Counted from the first letter of the stretch, positions 8,777-18,466 are shown. The stretch is DNA of 40,063 bases from Flavobacteriaceae bacterium (GCA_025800395.1 JAOXRU010000345.1:1-40063), one strand, 5' to 3'. The notes: a model not told the origin generated them from the sequence alone. Numbers and translations are program-made.

Positions 8777-9085
8777 ATTCTTATGAATTGTCGGGATTAA
8801 AAGTAAAAAAAATCGGATACAGAAAACAATATATTTGCATAAGTTTATGATATAAAAAGTGTCTTTTTTGAGTAGATTTAAATTGCTGTAAATTGGATAC
8901 TGTATTTTTGAGTAAATCATTTATTAGTTAGCGTAATTTCTATTTGATATTTCCCGGCTTTCTGTTAACAAATATTTATGATTTTAGCTGCACCTTTTTT
9001 GTACTTTTATGCAACTAACAATGCTATAAACAAATACACCTGATTATAAGCGTTGTATTTGGCTAAAAAACTAATAACTTAAACT
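8777..9085. other. Divergent intergenic region
   Basis: About 310 bp between the divergent lipoprotein and BNR-protein genes, without an ORF worth reporting. On the plus strand TATATTTG near 8830-8838 and TATTTTTG at 8903-8910 fit the TAnnTTTG box, but neither has a TTTG element about 19 bp upstream and both lie far from the ATG at 9086, so I do not call a promoter. Confidence 0.35.
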
Positions 9086-12000
9086 ATGAAGAATAAGGTA
9101 CTTGGTATATGCTTGCTACTTGTAAGCGTATCCTTATTTGCACAAGACTTCGATATGAAGTTGTTGCAAGATGTCAAACCTCGAAATATAGGTCCAGGGG
9201 GAATGAGTGGACGGATAACTGCCATAGATGTAGTAGAAAACAATACCGATGTGATGTACGTTGGTACGGCATCTGGAGGGATGTGGAAATCTACCTCTGG
9301 TGGCGTTACTTGGGAGCCCATATTTGATAAGGAGTTGACTGCTTCTATTGGTGCAGTAGCCATACAACAAAGTAATCCTAGTGTGATTTGGGCTGGAACA
9401 GGAGAGGGAAATCCTAGAAATAGTCTCAATGGCGGATTTGGTGTGTACAAATCTTTGGATGGCGGAAAGCATTGGGTGTCTATGGGCTTGGAAAACACCC
9501 GCCATATACATCGTATAGTAATAGACCCAACCAATCCAGATGTGGTATATGTAGGTGCTATAGGAAGTCCTTGGGGAGTACATCCAGAGAGGGGAGTGTA
9601 TAAAACTACGGATGGCGGAAAAACCTGGAATAAGATCTTGTTTGTAAACAATAAGACAGGAGTTGCGGATTTGGTAATGGATCCGGAGAATCCCAACAAG
9701 CTTATTGCCGCTATGTGGGAGCACAAGAGAGATCCTTGGTTTTTTAAATCGGGAGGCAAAGGAAGTGGTTTGTATATTACACACGATGGTGGCGAAAACT
9801 GGAAGAAGATAACAGAAAAAGAAGGTTTTCCCAAAGGAGACTTAGGGAGAATAGGCGTAGCTATAGCCCCCAGTAGTCCCAATGTGATTTATGCTTTGGT
9901 AGAATCGAAGAAGAATGCTTTGTACAAATCTATCGATGGCGGATTTAAGTGGAAAAAAATCAATGATAAGAATCATATAGGAAATCGACCTTTTTATTAT
10001 TCTGAGATTTATGTAGACTCGCAGAATGCGAATCGTTTGTATTCCATATTTACATATGTGAATGTTTCTGAGGATGGTGGAAAGAGTTTTAAGCAATTGA
10101 TGCCAGCCTACGGGGTGAGCAATGGGGTGCACCCCGATCATCACGCTTGGTGGATACATCCAAAGAATGGGAAGTTTATGATAGATGGAAATGACGGAGG
10201 CTTGAATATTACCAAAGATGGTGGAAAAACTTGGCGTTTTATCGGTAATATACCCGTGGCACAGTTTTATCATATAGCGGTAGACAACGAATATCCTTAC
10301 AATGTATACGGCGGGATGCAAGACAACGGGAGTTGGAGAGGTCCGGCTTTTGTATGGAAGGTACAAGGAATACGAAATAGCTACTGGCAAGAGATTGCCT
10401 TTGGAGACGGATTTGATGTGATACCAGATGTAGACGATTCGCAATTTGGTTATGCGATGAGTCAGCAGGGATACGTAATGCGCTACGATCATAAGACAGG
10501 TAATAACTATGGTGTAAGGCCAACACATCCTGATCCTAAGGTGGAATTGCGTTTTAACTGGAATGCAGCTATTGCACAAGATCCGTTTGATAATAGCACG
10601 GTGTATTTTGGTTCTCAGTTTGTGCACAAGAGTACCGATAAGGGATTGACTTGGAAAGTGATTTCGGGCGATTTGACCACCAATGATAAGTCGAAGCTAA
10701 AACAAAGCGAGAGTGGCGGGTTGACGATGGATGCTACTGGGGCAGAGAATCACTGCACTTTGTTGGTCATAGAGCCTTCGCCTTTAGAAAAAGACATGCT
10801 TTGGGCTGCCTCGGACGATGGTAGGGTGCATATCACTCAGAATGGTGGAGGCAATTGGACAGATGTGAGCAGAGGACTCAAAGGATTGCCTGCTGGTTCG
10901 TGGATAACCCAAATAAAGGCGTCTAATAAAAATAAAGGAGAAGCTTTGTTGGTAGCCAACGACTATAGAAGATTTAACTATACGCCATATGCTTATAGAA
11001 CCAAGAACTATGGAAAAACTTGGGAGCGTATTGTAGATGCCAAGGATGTACAGAGCTATGTGCTTTCTATAGTGGAAGATCCGGAGGAGTCGAATTTGCT
11101 GTTTTTGGGTACCGATGATGGCTTGTATGTTTCTTTTGATGCTGGTGCCAAGTGGCAAAAGTGGAACAACAAAGATTTTCCTACGGTATCTACCAAGGAT
11201 TTGGTTATACATCCCAGAGAACACGATTTGATTATAGGTACCTTTGGAAGAGCGGCTTGGGTATTGGATGATATTCGTCCACTACGCGCCATTGCAAAAA
11301 ATGCATCTTTGTTGCAAAAGAACATAGAAACCTTTGCAGCGCCAGATGCCTTTCAGGCGGCATATCAGCAACCTACAGGTAGTAGATTTGGGGCAGATGC
11401 GATGTATGCAGGTACCAACAAACGTGGTGGTGCGATGCTTACTTACTATTTGAACAAGGTGAAGCCGCTCAAAAAAGACAGTATTAGAAAAGATAAAAAG
11501 GCGGCTATAGAGAAAGAGAAAAAACCAAAATACGACAGCATAAAAATGCAGGTGTATGACGGAGAGCGATTGATACGCACTTTGAAATGGAAGACGCCAA
11601 AGAAGAACGGACTACATCGTGTGTATTGGGATATGACAGAGAAGGGAACTGCCCGCTTGAATAGAACGATGCGCAAGCAGAAGTGGGAGCCAAGAGGGGT
11701 AAGGGTGTTGCCTAGTACATATACCATAACATTTACCTACGGAGCGCATACTGCTTCTACCAAGGTGACGGTGAAGCCAGATCCTCGTATACCATATCAT
11801 GCACAGGCTGTGAAGGAAGTGTATGACCACAGCAAAACAATAGAAAAGTATACTGCCACTGCAGGAAAGGCACTCAAACAATTGATAGAAAGCAAGGCTA
11901 CTGCAAAGGAGTATGCTGGAAAATTGAAGAAGCTAGATAAAAAGAAGTTTAAAGAAGCCATCAAACAAAGCAATGATATCACCAAATCTATAGATAGTAT

Positions 12001-12286
12001 TATAGCGGTATATGTAGGCAAGGAGGATAAGCGACAAGGGATAACCCGCAATCCGGAGATAACGGTAGCGCAGCGTTTACAACAAGCGAGCTGGTATGTA
12101 GGTAGCCGCAAGACAGGTATTACTGCTACCGAGCGTCGATTGATGGATTTTGCCAAGAAAGATTTGGAGGCTGCACTAGAGAAGACCAATACCTTCTATA
12201 AGGAGCAGTGGCCAAGTTATAAGGAGGCTATAGAAGCTTTGGAGATCCATCTTTTTAAAGAAACCAAGAGTTTTGCTGTAGAGTAA
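9086..12286 (+). CDS. Secreted BNR/Asp-box (VPS10/sortilin-like) propeller protein
   Basis: A 1066-residue exported protein with a clear signal peptide (MKNKVLGICLLLVSVSLFAQ). About ten Asp-box repeats of the pattern S/T-x-D-G-G-x-x-W run through residues 60-730, for example SLDGGKHW, TTDGGKTW, THDGGENW, SIDGGFKW, TKDGGKTW and STDKGLTW, indicating one or two beta-propellers. The C-terminal 300 residues hold a short beta domain (LKWKTPKKNGLHRVYWDMTE) followed by a Lys-rich helical region. Homologues are often called glycosyl hydrolase or VPS10-domain proteins, but Asp-boxes mark the fold and not an activity, and I see no defined catalytic set. Followed by a type B repeat, a terminator and a type D hairpin repeat, so it is probably monocistronic. 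Confidence 0.85.
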   Translation: MKNKVLGICLLLVSVSLFAQDFDMKLLQDVKPRNIGPGGMSGRITAIDVVENNTDVMYVGTASGGMWKSTSGGVTWEPIFDKELTASIGAVAIQQSNPSVIWAGTGEGNPRNSLNGGFGVYKSLDGGKHWVSMGLENTRHIHRIVIDPTNPDVVYVGAIGSPWGVHPERGVYKTTDGGKTWNKILFVNNKTGVADLVMDPENPNKLIAAMWEHKRDPWFFKSGGKGSGLYITHDGGENWKKITEKEGFPKGDLGRIGVAIAPSSPNVIYALVESKKNALYKSIDGGFKWKKINDKNHIGNRPFYYSEIYVDSQNANRLYSIFTYVNVSEDGGKSFKQLMPAYGVSNGVHPDHHAWWIHPKNGKFMIDGNDGGLNITKDGGKTWRFIGNIPVAQFYHIAVDNEYPYNVYGGMQDNGSWRGPAFVWKVQGIRNSYWQEIAFGDGFDVIPDVDDSQFGYAMSQQGYVMRYDHKTGNNYGVRPTHPDPKVELRFNWNAAIAQDPFDNSTVYFGSQFVHKSTDKGLTWKVISGDLTTNDKSKLKQSESGGLTMDATGAENHCTLLVIEPSPLEKDMLWAASDDGRVHITQNGGGNWTDVSRGLKGLPAGSWITQIKASNKNKGEALLVANDYRRFNYTPYAYRTKNYGKTWERIVDAKDVQSYVLSIVEDPEESNLLFLGTDDGLYVSFDAGAKWQKWNNKDFPTVSTKDLVIHPREHDLIIGTFGRAAWVLDDIRPLRAIAKNASLLQKNIETFAAPDAFQAAYQQPTGSRFGADAMYAGTNKRGGAMLTYYLNKVKPLKKDSIRKDKKAAIEKEKKPKYDSIKMQVYDGERLIRTLKWKTPKKNGLHRVYWDMTEKGTARLNRTMRKQKWEPRGVRVLPSTYTITFTYGAHTASTKVTVKPDPRIPYHAQAVKEVYDHSKTIEKYTATAGKALKQLIESKATAKEYAGKLKKLDKKKFKEAIKQSNDITKSIDSIIAVYVGKEDKRQGITRNPEITVAQRLQQASWYVGSRKTGITATERRLMDFAKKDLEAALEKTNTFYKEQWPSYKEAIEALEIHLFKETKSFAVE

Positions 12287-12300
12287 ACTGTTTTTAAAGG

Positions 12301-12416
12301 TTATACCATTTCTAGTTTAAAATCACCCCAATAAATAGCGCTTTTTTCCTTTCTATTTCAGAACAAAAATCATCTGTTTCTTTTAAGGGCATTTTAAAAC
12401 GGAAATGGTATTATAA
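12301..12416. repeat. Dispersed repeat B, copy 1
   Basis: A 116-bp element with imperfect terminal inverted repeats: TTATACCATTTCTAGTTTAA on the left, and on the right ATTTTAAAACGGAAATGG then TATTATAA. The interior shares ACCCnAATAAATAG and ATCATCTnTTTCTTTTAAGG with the copy at 33177-33345. It has no coding potential and lies just after the BNR gene. Confidence 0.75.
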
Positions 12417-12449
12417 AAAGGTCTTCCGTTTTTTGGAGGACTTTTTTTG
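12416..12449 (+). terminator. Terminator after the BNR gene and repeat B
   Basis: AAAAGGTCTTCC pairs with GGAGGACTTTTT across a seven-base loop with two G-U wobbles, followed by T residues. It begins at the last base of repeat B, 130 bp after the stop of the BNR gene. Confidence 0.75.
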
Positions 12450-12460
12450 TTGGTTGTGTT

Positions 12461-12630
12461 GCGTAAGGGGTAGTAGCGATAGCTTTTTGGCTATAAAAAA
12501 TATGTAGCCCAAGAGGGAGGAGGCGACCAGAGGAAGCCCCCGCAGCCGTAGGGATACTTTTTTATAGTCAAAAACTACAAGCGGATGACCCGACCCTCTG
12601 TAGTGGGAACGAAAGAGGGATACGCCCAAA
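12461..12630 (-). repeat. Dispersed long-hairpin repeat D, copy 1
   Basis: Read on the minus strand it runs from GGGCGTATCCCTCTTTCG through GGGTCGGGTCATCCGC to ACTACCCCTTACGC. A long inverted repeat lies inside: 12481-12502 pairs with 12555-12576 through GGCTATAAAAAA / TTTTTTATAGTC. The same layout, GGTCGGGCTATC ... hairpin ... CTATCCCTnnnGC, is seen at 27469-27599. It resembles intergenic repeats common in Flavobacteriia (from memory). An apparent ORF across it is not credible. Confidence 0.6.
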
Positions 12631-12677
12631 GAAATAAAATTGTATTTTAGAGATCTTATAACCATAGTACACTATAG

Positions 12678-14180
12678 ATGAAATCTTTTTTTAGCTTAAT
12701 ACTTTTTGCTGCTTGCGCTTGGGGGCATGCGCAGGACTGGATGGATATGGCCATCGAATCGGGTTTTCGGGAGACTTTGAAGGAACATAGGGCATTTGTG
12801 TCTATGGCGAATTTGCCAAAGGATCGGGCGCTTATGCTGCAAAATATAAACTGGGTGGAGGCGCATTATAAAAAGATGGGGTATCGTACCCATCAGTTGG
12901 CTTCTTCTAGCTTGCCTATATTGTTTTGTGAGAAGGTATATGATGCGGGATTGCCTACGGTTTTGTTTTATTTTCATATCGATGGGCAGCCGGCAGATGC
13001 AACGAATTGGGATCAGGAAGATCCGTTTGTACCGGTGCTGAAGGAGCAGGATGCGGATGGTGCATGGCAGACTTTGGATTGGGCGCGCTTGGATGGTGCG
13101 TTGGATATGGACTGGCGGATATATGCTCGGGCTGCGGCAGATGATAAGGCACCCATACTTATGTTTATAAAGGCCTTGCAGATATTGGAGGCAAAGAATA
13201 AAAAACCTCGTTTTAATGTGAAGGTGATTTTTGATCCGGAGGAGGAGTATGGGAGTTCGGCTTTGTTGTCTACGATAGGGCAGTATAAATCGACATATGC
13301 CGCAGATTATTTTGTGGTAATGGATGGACCTATGCACGATAGCAATCGGCCTACATTAACATTTGGGTGTAGAGGAATAGCTACTTGCGCAATTACGACT
13401 TACGGATCTGCATTGCCACAGCATAGTGGGCATTTTGGCAATTATGTTCCCAATCCGGTTTTTGGATTGGCGCAATTGTTGGGCGGGATGAAGGATGCAA
13501 ACGGAAAGGTACAGATAAAAGATTATTATAAAGGGGTACACTTAGCAGCAAAGGATAGAGAGATATTGGAGACTGTGCCCTATGATGCGGCGGTTTTTAA
13601 TCGGAAGCTGGGGATTGCTAAGGCAGAATCGGTAGGGAGCACCTATCAGGAGGCTTTGCAGTATCCGACCTTGAATGTGCGGCAGATAGGCACTTCTTGG
13701 AAGGGTGCGGGATTGAAGACGATCATACCAGAGACTGCTACGGCTTATTTGGATTTGCGATTGGTACCAGAAATAAGTGGAAAGATACAATTGGATAGAG
13801 TGGCAGCGCATTTGAAACAAGCAGGTTATAAAGTTTTGGATAGCGCCCCAACTATGGAAGAGCGTTTACAATTTGATAAAATTGTACGGTTTGATAGATC
13901 CCGTGCAGTAAATGCTTTTCGCACCAGTCCGGAGGCTGACTTTGGGCGTAAGCTGCGAGAAAACCTAGAGCGGACTTTTGGAGAAAAGCCTATAAGTATT
14001 CGCATGATGGGGGGTACGGTGCCCATCATTCCTCTTATAAACGTATTGGATTTGCCTACGGTGATTGTGCCTATGGTGAATATGGACAACAACCAGCACA
14101 ACCCGAATGAGAATATTCGTATAGGGAATATCAAACAGGGGATCAAAATTTGCTTGAGCGTATTGCAAACCAAATTGTAA
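12678..14180 (+). CDS. Secreted M20-family metallopeptidase
   Basis: A 500-residue Zn aminoacylase/carboxypeptidase-like hydrolase that probably cleaves dipeptides or N-acyl amino acids outside the cytoplasm; a signal peptide (MKSFFSLILFAACAWGHAQ) is present. Metal-site motifs are visible: YFHIDGQP with H100 and D102, AAADDK with D155, DPEEEYGS with the catalytic glutamate cluster at E188-E190, MDGPM near 322, and the late ligand histidine in NNQHNPNEN. The region between about 200 and 400 holds the lid or dimerisation domain. Its length and motif set fit the M20/M25/M40 group. A gap of 59 bp leads to the small Spy-like gene on the same strand. Substrate unknown. Confidence 0.88.
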   Translation: MKSFFSLILFAACAWGHAQDWMDMAIESGFRETLKEHRAFVSMANLPKDRALMLQNINWVEAHYKKMGYRTHQLASSSLPILFCEKVYDAGLPTVLFYFHIDGQPADATNWDQEDPFVPVLKEQDADGAWQTLDWARLDGALDMDWRIYARAAADDKAPILMFIKALQILEAKNKKPRFNVKVIFDPEEEYGSSALLSTIGQYKSTYAADYFVVMDGPMHDSNRPTLTFGCRGIATCAITTYGSALPQHSGHFGNYVPNPVFGLAQLLGGMKDANGKVQIKDYYKGVHLAAKDREILETVPYDAAVFNRKLGIAKAESVGSTYQEALQYPTLNVRQIGTSWKGAGLKTIIPETATAYLDLRLVPEISGKIQLDRVAAHLKQAGYKVLDSAPTMEERLQFDKIVRFDRSRAVNAFRTSPEADFGRKLRENLERTFGEKPISIRMMGGTVPIIPLINVLDLPTVIVPMVNMDNNQHNPNENIRIGNIKQGIKICLSVLQTKL

Positions 14181-14239
14181 TCTATCCTCTTTTTTAAACC
14201 TTTTTGCTTGTAGGTGGTCTTAGTATATAAACGAGGATC

Positions 14240-14653
14240 ATGTACAAAAATATATGGATAAGTGCGCTACTGATGTTTGCCCTTGTTAGTACCAATAAGT
14301 TGTATAGTCAAGAATGGGAAGAGAGAGAGGACAGAGAAGCATCTGAGCGCCACTCAGTCAGAGGAGGCGGAAATTGGAATAAGCAAACGCCTGGAGAGCG
14401 TGCCAAGATGCTTACCGATCGTATGGTGGAGTTCTTGGATGTGAAGAAGGATCAGGTGATTCCTCTCTTGGAGGTAAATAAAACCTATATGCAGTCTTTG
14501 CAGGTTTGGCGAGAAAATGCGGATAGAGATAGGAAGGCTATGAAAAAAATTAGGGCAGATTATCAAGTATCCTTAGCAAAAATACTAACCGAGGACCAAC
14601 TGGCGACCTATAAAAAGATGATGGAGAGCCGAAGAGGTAGAAGAAGGAATTGA
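14240..14653 (+). CDS. Small periplasmic LTxxQ (Spy/CpxP-like) protein
   Basis: 137 residues with a signal peptide (MYKNIWISALLMFALVSTNKLYSQ), then a highly charged helical segment rich in Arg, Lys and Glu. LTEDQ at 116-120 matches the LTxxQ motif of Spy/CpxP-type periplasmic chaperones, and MLTDRM near 57-62 looks like a degenerate first copy. Such proteins are all-helical cradles that hold unfolded envelope proteins. The C-terminus is a basic tail (ESRRGRRRN). Converges on the MFS gene with a 32-bp gap. Family membership is by motif and size only. Confidence 0.6.
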   Translation: MYKNIWISALLMFALVSTNKLYSQEWEEREDREASERHSVRGGGNWNKQTPGERAKMLTDRMVEFLDVKKDQVIPLLEVNKTYMQSLQVWRENADRDRKAMKKIRADYQVSLAKILTEDQLATYKKMMESRRGRRRN

Positions 14654-14685
14654 CCCATAGGAGCCAAGGTGTTCGCTACGGCTGT

Positions 14686-15906
14686 TTAATCTATTTTGTG
14701 TTTTTTGAAAGAATAAAAAGCGAGAAGCATACTCACTGCTAAGAGAAGCGCCCCAAAAACAAAGGGAGCTCCTGCGAAGACATAAGTGGCTTCTTTTTTG
14801 GTGAATTGGTAGAACATTCCTGTCATAATGGGTGGCCCAATGATAGCCGAGGCACTCATAAGGCTGGTAAGGGTGCCTTGTATTTCTCCTTGCTCGTTGT
14901 CTGGTACTTGGTTGGAAATAACTCCTTGTAGAGCTGGTCCTGCGATGCCTCCTAGGCAATATGGGATCAAAAAAACAAAAATCATCCAACTCTCATAAGC
15001 CACAGCGAATAATATCATGCCTATTAAATAAAACAATAGTCCTAGGAAGATACTTTTTTTATTTCCCAGTCTGGGGTGTATCCAACGTATAAGCACCCCT
15101 TGTACCAGTGCTACTAATAGGCCAACAACCCCTAAGGAATACCCTACCATTTTTTCGTCCCAATCGAATTGAAACATGGTAAAGTAAGCCCAATTGCTAT
15201 GTACCGCATGGGAAGCAGTATGCAGAAAGAATACCGCCAAGACTAGTCCGATAATAATCGGATATTTTTTGAGATGTACAAAGCTGCCTATAGGATTGGC
15301 TCTTTTCCAATGAAAAACTCTGCGTTTTTCTTTTGGTAAAGATTCGGGTAGTATAAAATAGCCGTAAAGAAAATTGAGCATACATAGTATGGCGGTGGCA
15401 TAAAATGGAATCCTAGAACCATATTGTCCCAAAAACCCACCGATAACAGGTCCTATGATAAATCCAAGTCCAAAAGCAGCCCCAATGAGGCCAAAGTTTT
15501 TGGCTCTATTTTCGCTACTACTCACATCGGCTATATAGGCAGCAGCAGTAGTGACACTTGCCCCGGTTATCCCAGAAAGGATTCGTCCTATAAACAACCA
15601 GCTAATGGTAGGAGCAAATGCCAATAACACATAATCTAGAGAAAATGCAAACAGAGAAGCTAGTAGTACAGGTCGTCTTCCGTATCTATCGCTGAGGTTG
15701 CCAATTATAGGCGCAAACACAAACTGGGTAATGGCATATGCAAAGGTGAGCCAGCCACCAATTCGAGCAGCTTCGGACAAATCGCCATGAATAAGCTCTG
15801 TAATTAGTTTGGGTATAACCGGAATTATAATTCCCCAACCTATCACATCTAACAATAAGGTGATAAATATAAAACCAACAGCAGCTTGCTTTTTATCTTT
15901 TTTCAT
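14686..15906 (-). CDS. MFS transporter, TCR/Tet-type
   Basis: A 406-residue, 12-helix major facilitator from the ATG at 15906; the frame also offers a TTG at 15927, which is less likely. The loop 2-3 motif A is intact ([14 protein letters not shown]), and the first helix has the [16 protein letters not shown] pattern typical of the TetA-like DHA1 group. Motif C-like [10 protein letters not shown] is in helix 5. Such proteins are drug or metabolite/H+ antiporters. The trio of co-directional genes (propeller-SnoaL, M28 peptidase, this exporter) has gaps of 12 and 46 bp, so they are probably one operon. The family resemblance does not by itself mean tetracycline resistance. Confidence 0.88.
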   Translation of the reverse strand: MKKDKKQAAVGFIFITLLLDVIGWGIIIPVIPKLITELIHGDLSEAARIGGWLTFAYAITQFVFAPIIGNLSDRYGRRPVLLASLFAFSLDYVLLAFAPTISWLFIGRILSGITGASVTTAAAYIADVSSSENRAKNFGLIGAAFGLGFIIGPVIGGFLGQYGSRIPFYATAILCMLNFLYGYFILPESLPKEKRRVFHWKRANPIGSFVHLKKYPIIIGLVLAVFFLHTASHAVHSNWAYFTMFQFDWDEKMVGYSLGVVGLLVALVQGVLIRWIHPRLGNKKSIFLGLLFYLIGMILFAVAYESWMIFVFLIPYCLGGIAGPALQGVISNQVPDNEQGEIQGTLTSLMSASAIIGPPIMTGMFYQFTKKEATYVFAGAPFVFGALLLAVSMLLAFYSFKKHKID

Positions 15907-15952
15907 TTCACTGGAGATTGGCTGCAAAGAAACGGTAAAAAAATGGTATTTT

Positions 15953-17287
15953 TTATCGAATCACCTTGGAGGGAAAGGAGACGATGCTTTCTGCCCCATC
16001 TGCCCCTACGGCAGCTACCCCAAAGAAGAAATTGTCTACCACAATACCTTTTAGGGTATGGGAGGTTTTTCCTTTTATATAAACAGCATTGTCCCAGGTA
16101 GGGGAGGTGGTGAGTCTATAATATATTTTATAGCCTACTGCTCCTTTTACAGCATCCCATTGCAATACAGCTGCTGGTGCTACTGCGCCACCTATGGCCA
16201 CATTTTTGGGAGACAAAGGCGCTTGGGCTATTGCAGCCAGATTGATGGCATTTACAGCGGTGAGTTTTTTTACATAGGGCATGTTTACAAATTTGTATTT
16301 GTCGCCGTATTCGATACCATTTTCGTTGCGGATATCTTGGTGTTGTTGGGTGTAATTTTCGTGGGTTTCCATGATGCGGATACCTGCAAATCCTTCATCG
16401 TTGAATGGTCTGTGGTGTCCACCTCTTCCAAAACGGTCTAGCCTGTATACCATCATGGGGTTCATTTCTGGCATATAGGTTTTGGTGGTTTTGTGTACGT
16501 AGCGTGCCAGCTGTCGGGAGATACCATCTACTTCCCCACCATAGAAGCGTCTTGCCTTGCGTTGTTGTTCTGTTTCGGTAGGAGGGGTAGGTTCGGAGAA
16601 GATGCGAAAGCTTCTATTGTCTATCACCCCATCTACTCCTTGGATGTTTCCGATCATGTCGTTGTTGAGTACACCGATGATGTTCCATTGTTGGTCTTTG
16701 GCGTATTTGGCTAATCCTTTTCCTCCAAAAAGGCCTTGTTCTTCCCCAGATAAGCCTACATATACGATACTATTCTTAAACTTGTATTTGCTCAAGACTC
16801 TAGCTGCTTCTATAGCGCCTGCCATGCCACTAGCATTGTCGTTGGCACCTGGGGCATCTTTGGTAAAATTGTTGGGGTCGGTATTTCTACTATCGATATC
16901 CCCACTCATAATGATGAAGCTATTGGGATTGTGGGTGCCTCTTTGTATGGCCACTACATTGTTGATCCATACATCTCGGGTGAGTCGGCGATTGTTTTTC
17001 TCAAAGAAGTTTTTTTGATAAAACACCTCTAGGCAGCCATTACAATCGGCGCTTATTTTTTCGAATTCTTTTAGGATCCATCTACGAGCAGCGCCTATGC
17101 CTCGGGTATTGGAGATGGTGTCGGACAGGGTGTGTCGGGTGCCAAAATCGGCTAGTATTTTGATGTCTGTGGCCAGTCTTTCTTGGGAGATATTGGCAAT
17201 GATGTCGTATAGCTTGCTATCGGATTGTGCCTGCATTGCAAAGTTGCAGCAGCTATATAAGATGGTGAGGAGGATATATTTTTTCAT
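15953..17287 (-). CDS. Secreted M28-family peptidase with C-terminal Fn3-like domain
   Basis: 444 residues with a signal peptide ([21 protein letters not shown]). The co-catalytic zinc aminopeptidase fold is shown by GANDNASG (bridging D150), SGEEQGLFG (E182/E183), NNDMIGN (D210) and [11 protein letters not shown] (H291/H292). The first zinc ligand, usually H in a HxD motif, is D here: SGDIDSR with D130 in place of the histidine and D132 kept. The last about 90 residues (from [10 protein letters not shown]) look like a fibronectin type III domain. Middle gene of the minus-strand trio. Aminopeptidase activity is expected but the ligand change makes it less certain. Confidence 0.87.
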   Translation of the reverse strand: MKKYILLTILYSCCNFAMQAQSDSKLYDIIANISQERLATDIKILADFGTRHTLSDTISNTRGIGAARRWILKEFEKISADCNGCLEVFYQKNFFEKNNRRLTRDVWINNVVAIQRGTHNPNSFIIMSGDIDSRNTDPNNFTKDAPGANDNASGMAGAIEAARVLSKYKFKNSIVYVGLSGEEQGLFGGKGLAKYAKDQQWNIIGVLNNDMIGNIQGVDGVIDNRSFRIFSEPTPPTETEQQRKARRFYGGEVDGISRQLARYVHKTTKTYMPEMNPMMVYRLDRFGRGGHHRPFNDEGFAGIRIMETHENYTQQHQDIRNENGIEYGDKYKFVNMPYVKKLTAVNAINLAAIAQAPLSPKNVAIGGAVAPAAVLQWDAVKGAVGYKIYYRLTTSPTWDNAVYIKGKTSHTLKGIVVDNFFFGVAAVGADGAESIVSFPSKVIR

Positions 17288-17299
17288 AGCGTTGTTTGT

Positions 17300-18466
17300 T
17301 TACCAGATGTAAGTGATTTTGATGATTTTGGCGTTTTTTACTTCGAGTATGGTGGTGTTGTAGATTTCCCCATCTACGGTTTGGGCTTTTAATTGGTCGA
17401 TGACCTTGTTGCCTTGCACGGTTCTATTGATGATGTCTAGGGAGCGTTTTTCTGTAAAAAACCTTTGGAAGGCATTTTTGAAAGCTTGTAAGCCTTTTAC
17501 CTTTATATCGCACGGATAGTAGGCCACTTGTATATTTTTGTCGAAGTATTTTTCGAAGTCTGCATAGTTGCCGTTTTGAAAGGCGTCGTATTGTTTGTCT
17601 ACGATAGCTTCGGGATTTACTTCTGCTACCAGGGCGAGTTTTTTGCCATCGGGGCTCACGGCTAGTCTGGTAATATTTTTGAGGCCAAATTCGGTCATAT
17701 TGGCAATGGGTTTCCAGTTTTTGTCTTTGTTGGGCAATAGCTGATAGAGGCTGTTTTGATCCCCCATGAGTATATGTCCTTTTGGAGTCCAGCATATATC
17801 TTCTACCTCTGGGGGGAGGTTGGCGATTTTGGTTTTTTCTTTTTTAAACACGTCCAAAGCCATAATGCGGTTGCTCCCCAGTTCTTTTTTGATATAACTG
17901 ATTTGTTCGCTATTGGGAATGCGCTGCAAAGAGCGGCCGATGCCACTTTCTATGGTGTAGTTTTTTCTTTTTTTGAGATTGGAAATCACCAAGGAATTGG
18001 GGTTGGTCAGTACAAAGGACACCAGATTGCGATTGTCTACCCATACGTGGTACCCGACCTTCATGGTATCGAATATGGGTCTAGATCCTTTGTTTCGCAT
18101 ATGGTATGCATAGAGCAATTGCTTGCCATCTGGGTCGAGTCTGATGGCCGAAATTTCTTTGCCATTGGGCATGGGCGTGGGCGAATATTCTCCTCCTGGG
18201 GTATTGGTTTTAAAAATGGTGTTTTTGGAAGGGATATGATATAAGGCAATATCGGTCTGCTTGTTGCGGGTTTTGGCAAAGAGTAGATTTTCGTTGTCTA
18301 CAAAAGAGGGTTGGTTGTCATAGCCTGGGTTGGAAGAAATATTTTCGGGATTGCTGATGGCATAGGTGCCGTCTTCTTGTAGGTGGATATCGAAGAGAAT
18401 GACTTCGGTATCGGTTTGTCCCCATAGGATAAGGGGGAGAAATAGTAGAAATATAAATGTACGCAT
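17300..18466 (-). CDS. Secreted TolB-like propeller fused to a SnoaL/NTF2-like domain
   Basis: 388 residues from the ATG at 18466, chosen because it begins a signal peptide (MRTFIFLLFLPLILWGQ); the frame stays open upstream to 18601 without coding character. The first 270 residues carry PD40/TolB-type blade motifs such as NPGYDNQPSFVDNENLLFA, GGEYSPTPMPNGKEISAIRL and TRLAVSPDGKKLALVAE. The last about 100 residues (VDKQYDAFQNGNYADFEKYF ... VKGLQAFKNAFQRFF) have the pattern of a SnoaL/ketosteroid-isomerase-like cone. First gene of the trio with the M28 peptidase and the MFS protein. No enzyme activity can be assigned. Confidence 0.75.
   Translation of the reverse strand: MRTFIFLLFLPLILWGQTDTEVILFDIHLQEDGTYAISNPENISSNPGYDNQPSFVDNENLLFAKTRNKQTDIALYHIPSKNTIFKTNTPGGEYSPTPMPNGKEISAIRLDPDGKQLLYAYHMRNKGSRPIFDTMKVGYHVWVDNRNLVSFVLTNPNSLVISNLKKRKNYTIESGIGRSLQRIPNSEQISYIKKELGSNRIMALDVFKKEKTKIANLPPEVEDICWTPKGHILMGDQNSLYQLLPNKDKNWKPIANMTEFGLKNITRLAVSPDGKKLALVAEVNPEAIVDKQYDAFQNGNYADFEKYFDKNIQVAYYPCDIKVKGLQAFKNAFQRFFTEKRSLDIINRTVQGNKVIDQLKAQTVDGEIYNTTILEVKNAKIIKITYIW

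Noticed and set aside
9842-10627. Long open frame antisense to the BNR protein gene
   Set aside because: No recognisable family and entirely inside a well-supported gene; explained by its codon bias.
9086-12286. Glycoside hydrolase or sialidase
   Set aside because: Asp-boxes are present but the sialidase catalytic Arg triad and nucleophile motif are not recognisable.
12411-12665. Minus-strand frame of 84 codons
   Set aside because: It lies across a terminator and the hairpin repeat D, and its peptide has no coding character.
14686-15906. Tetracycline-resistance gene
   Set aside because: The TCR/Tet label is a family resemblance only; nothing in the context supports drug resistance.
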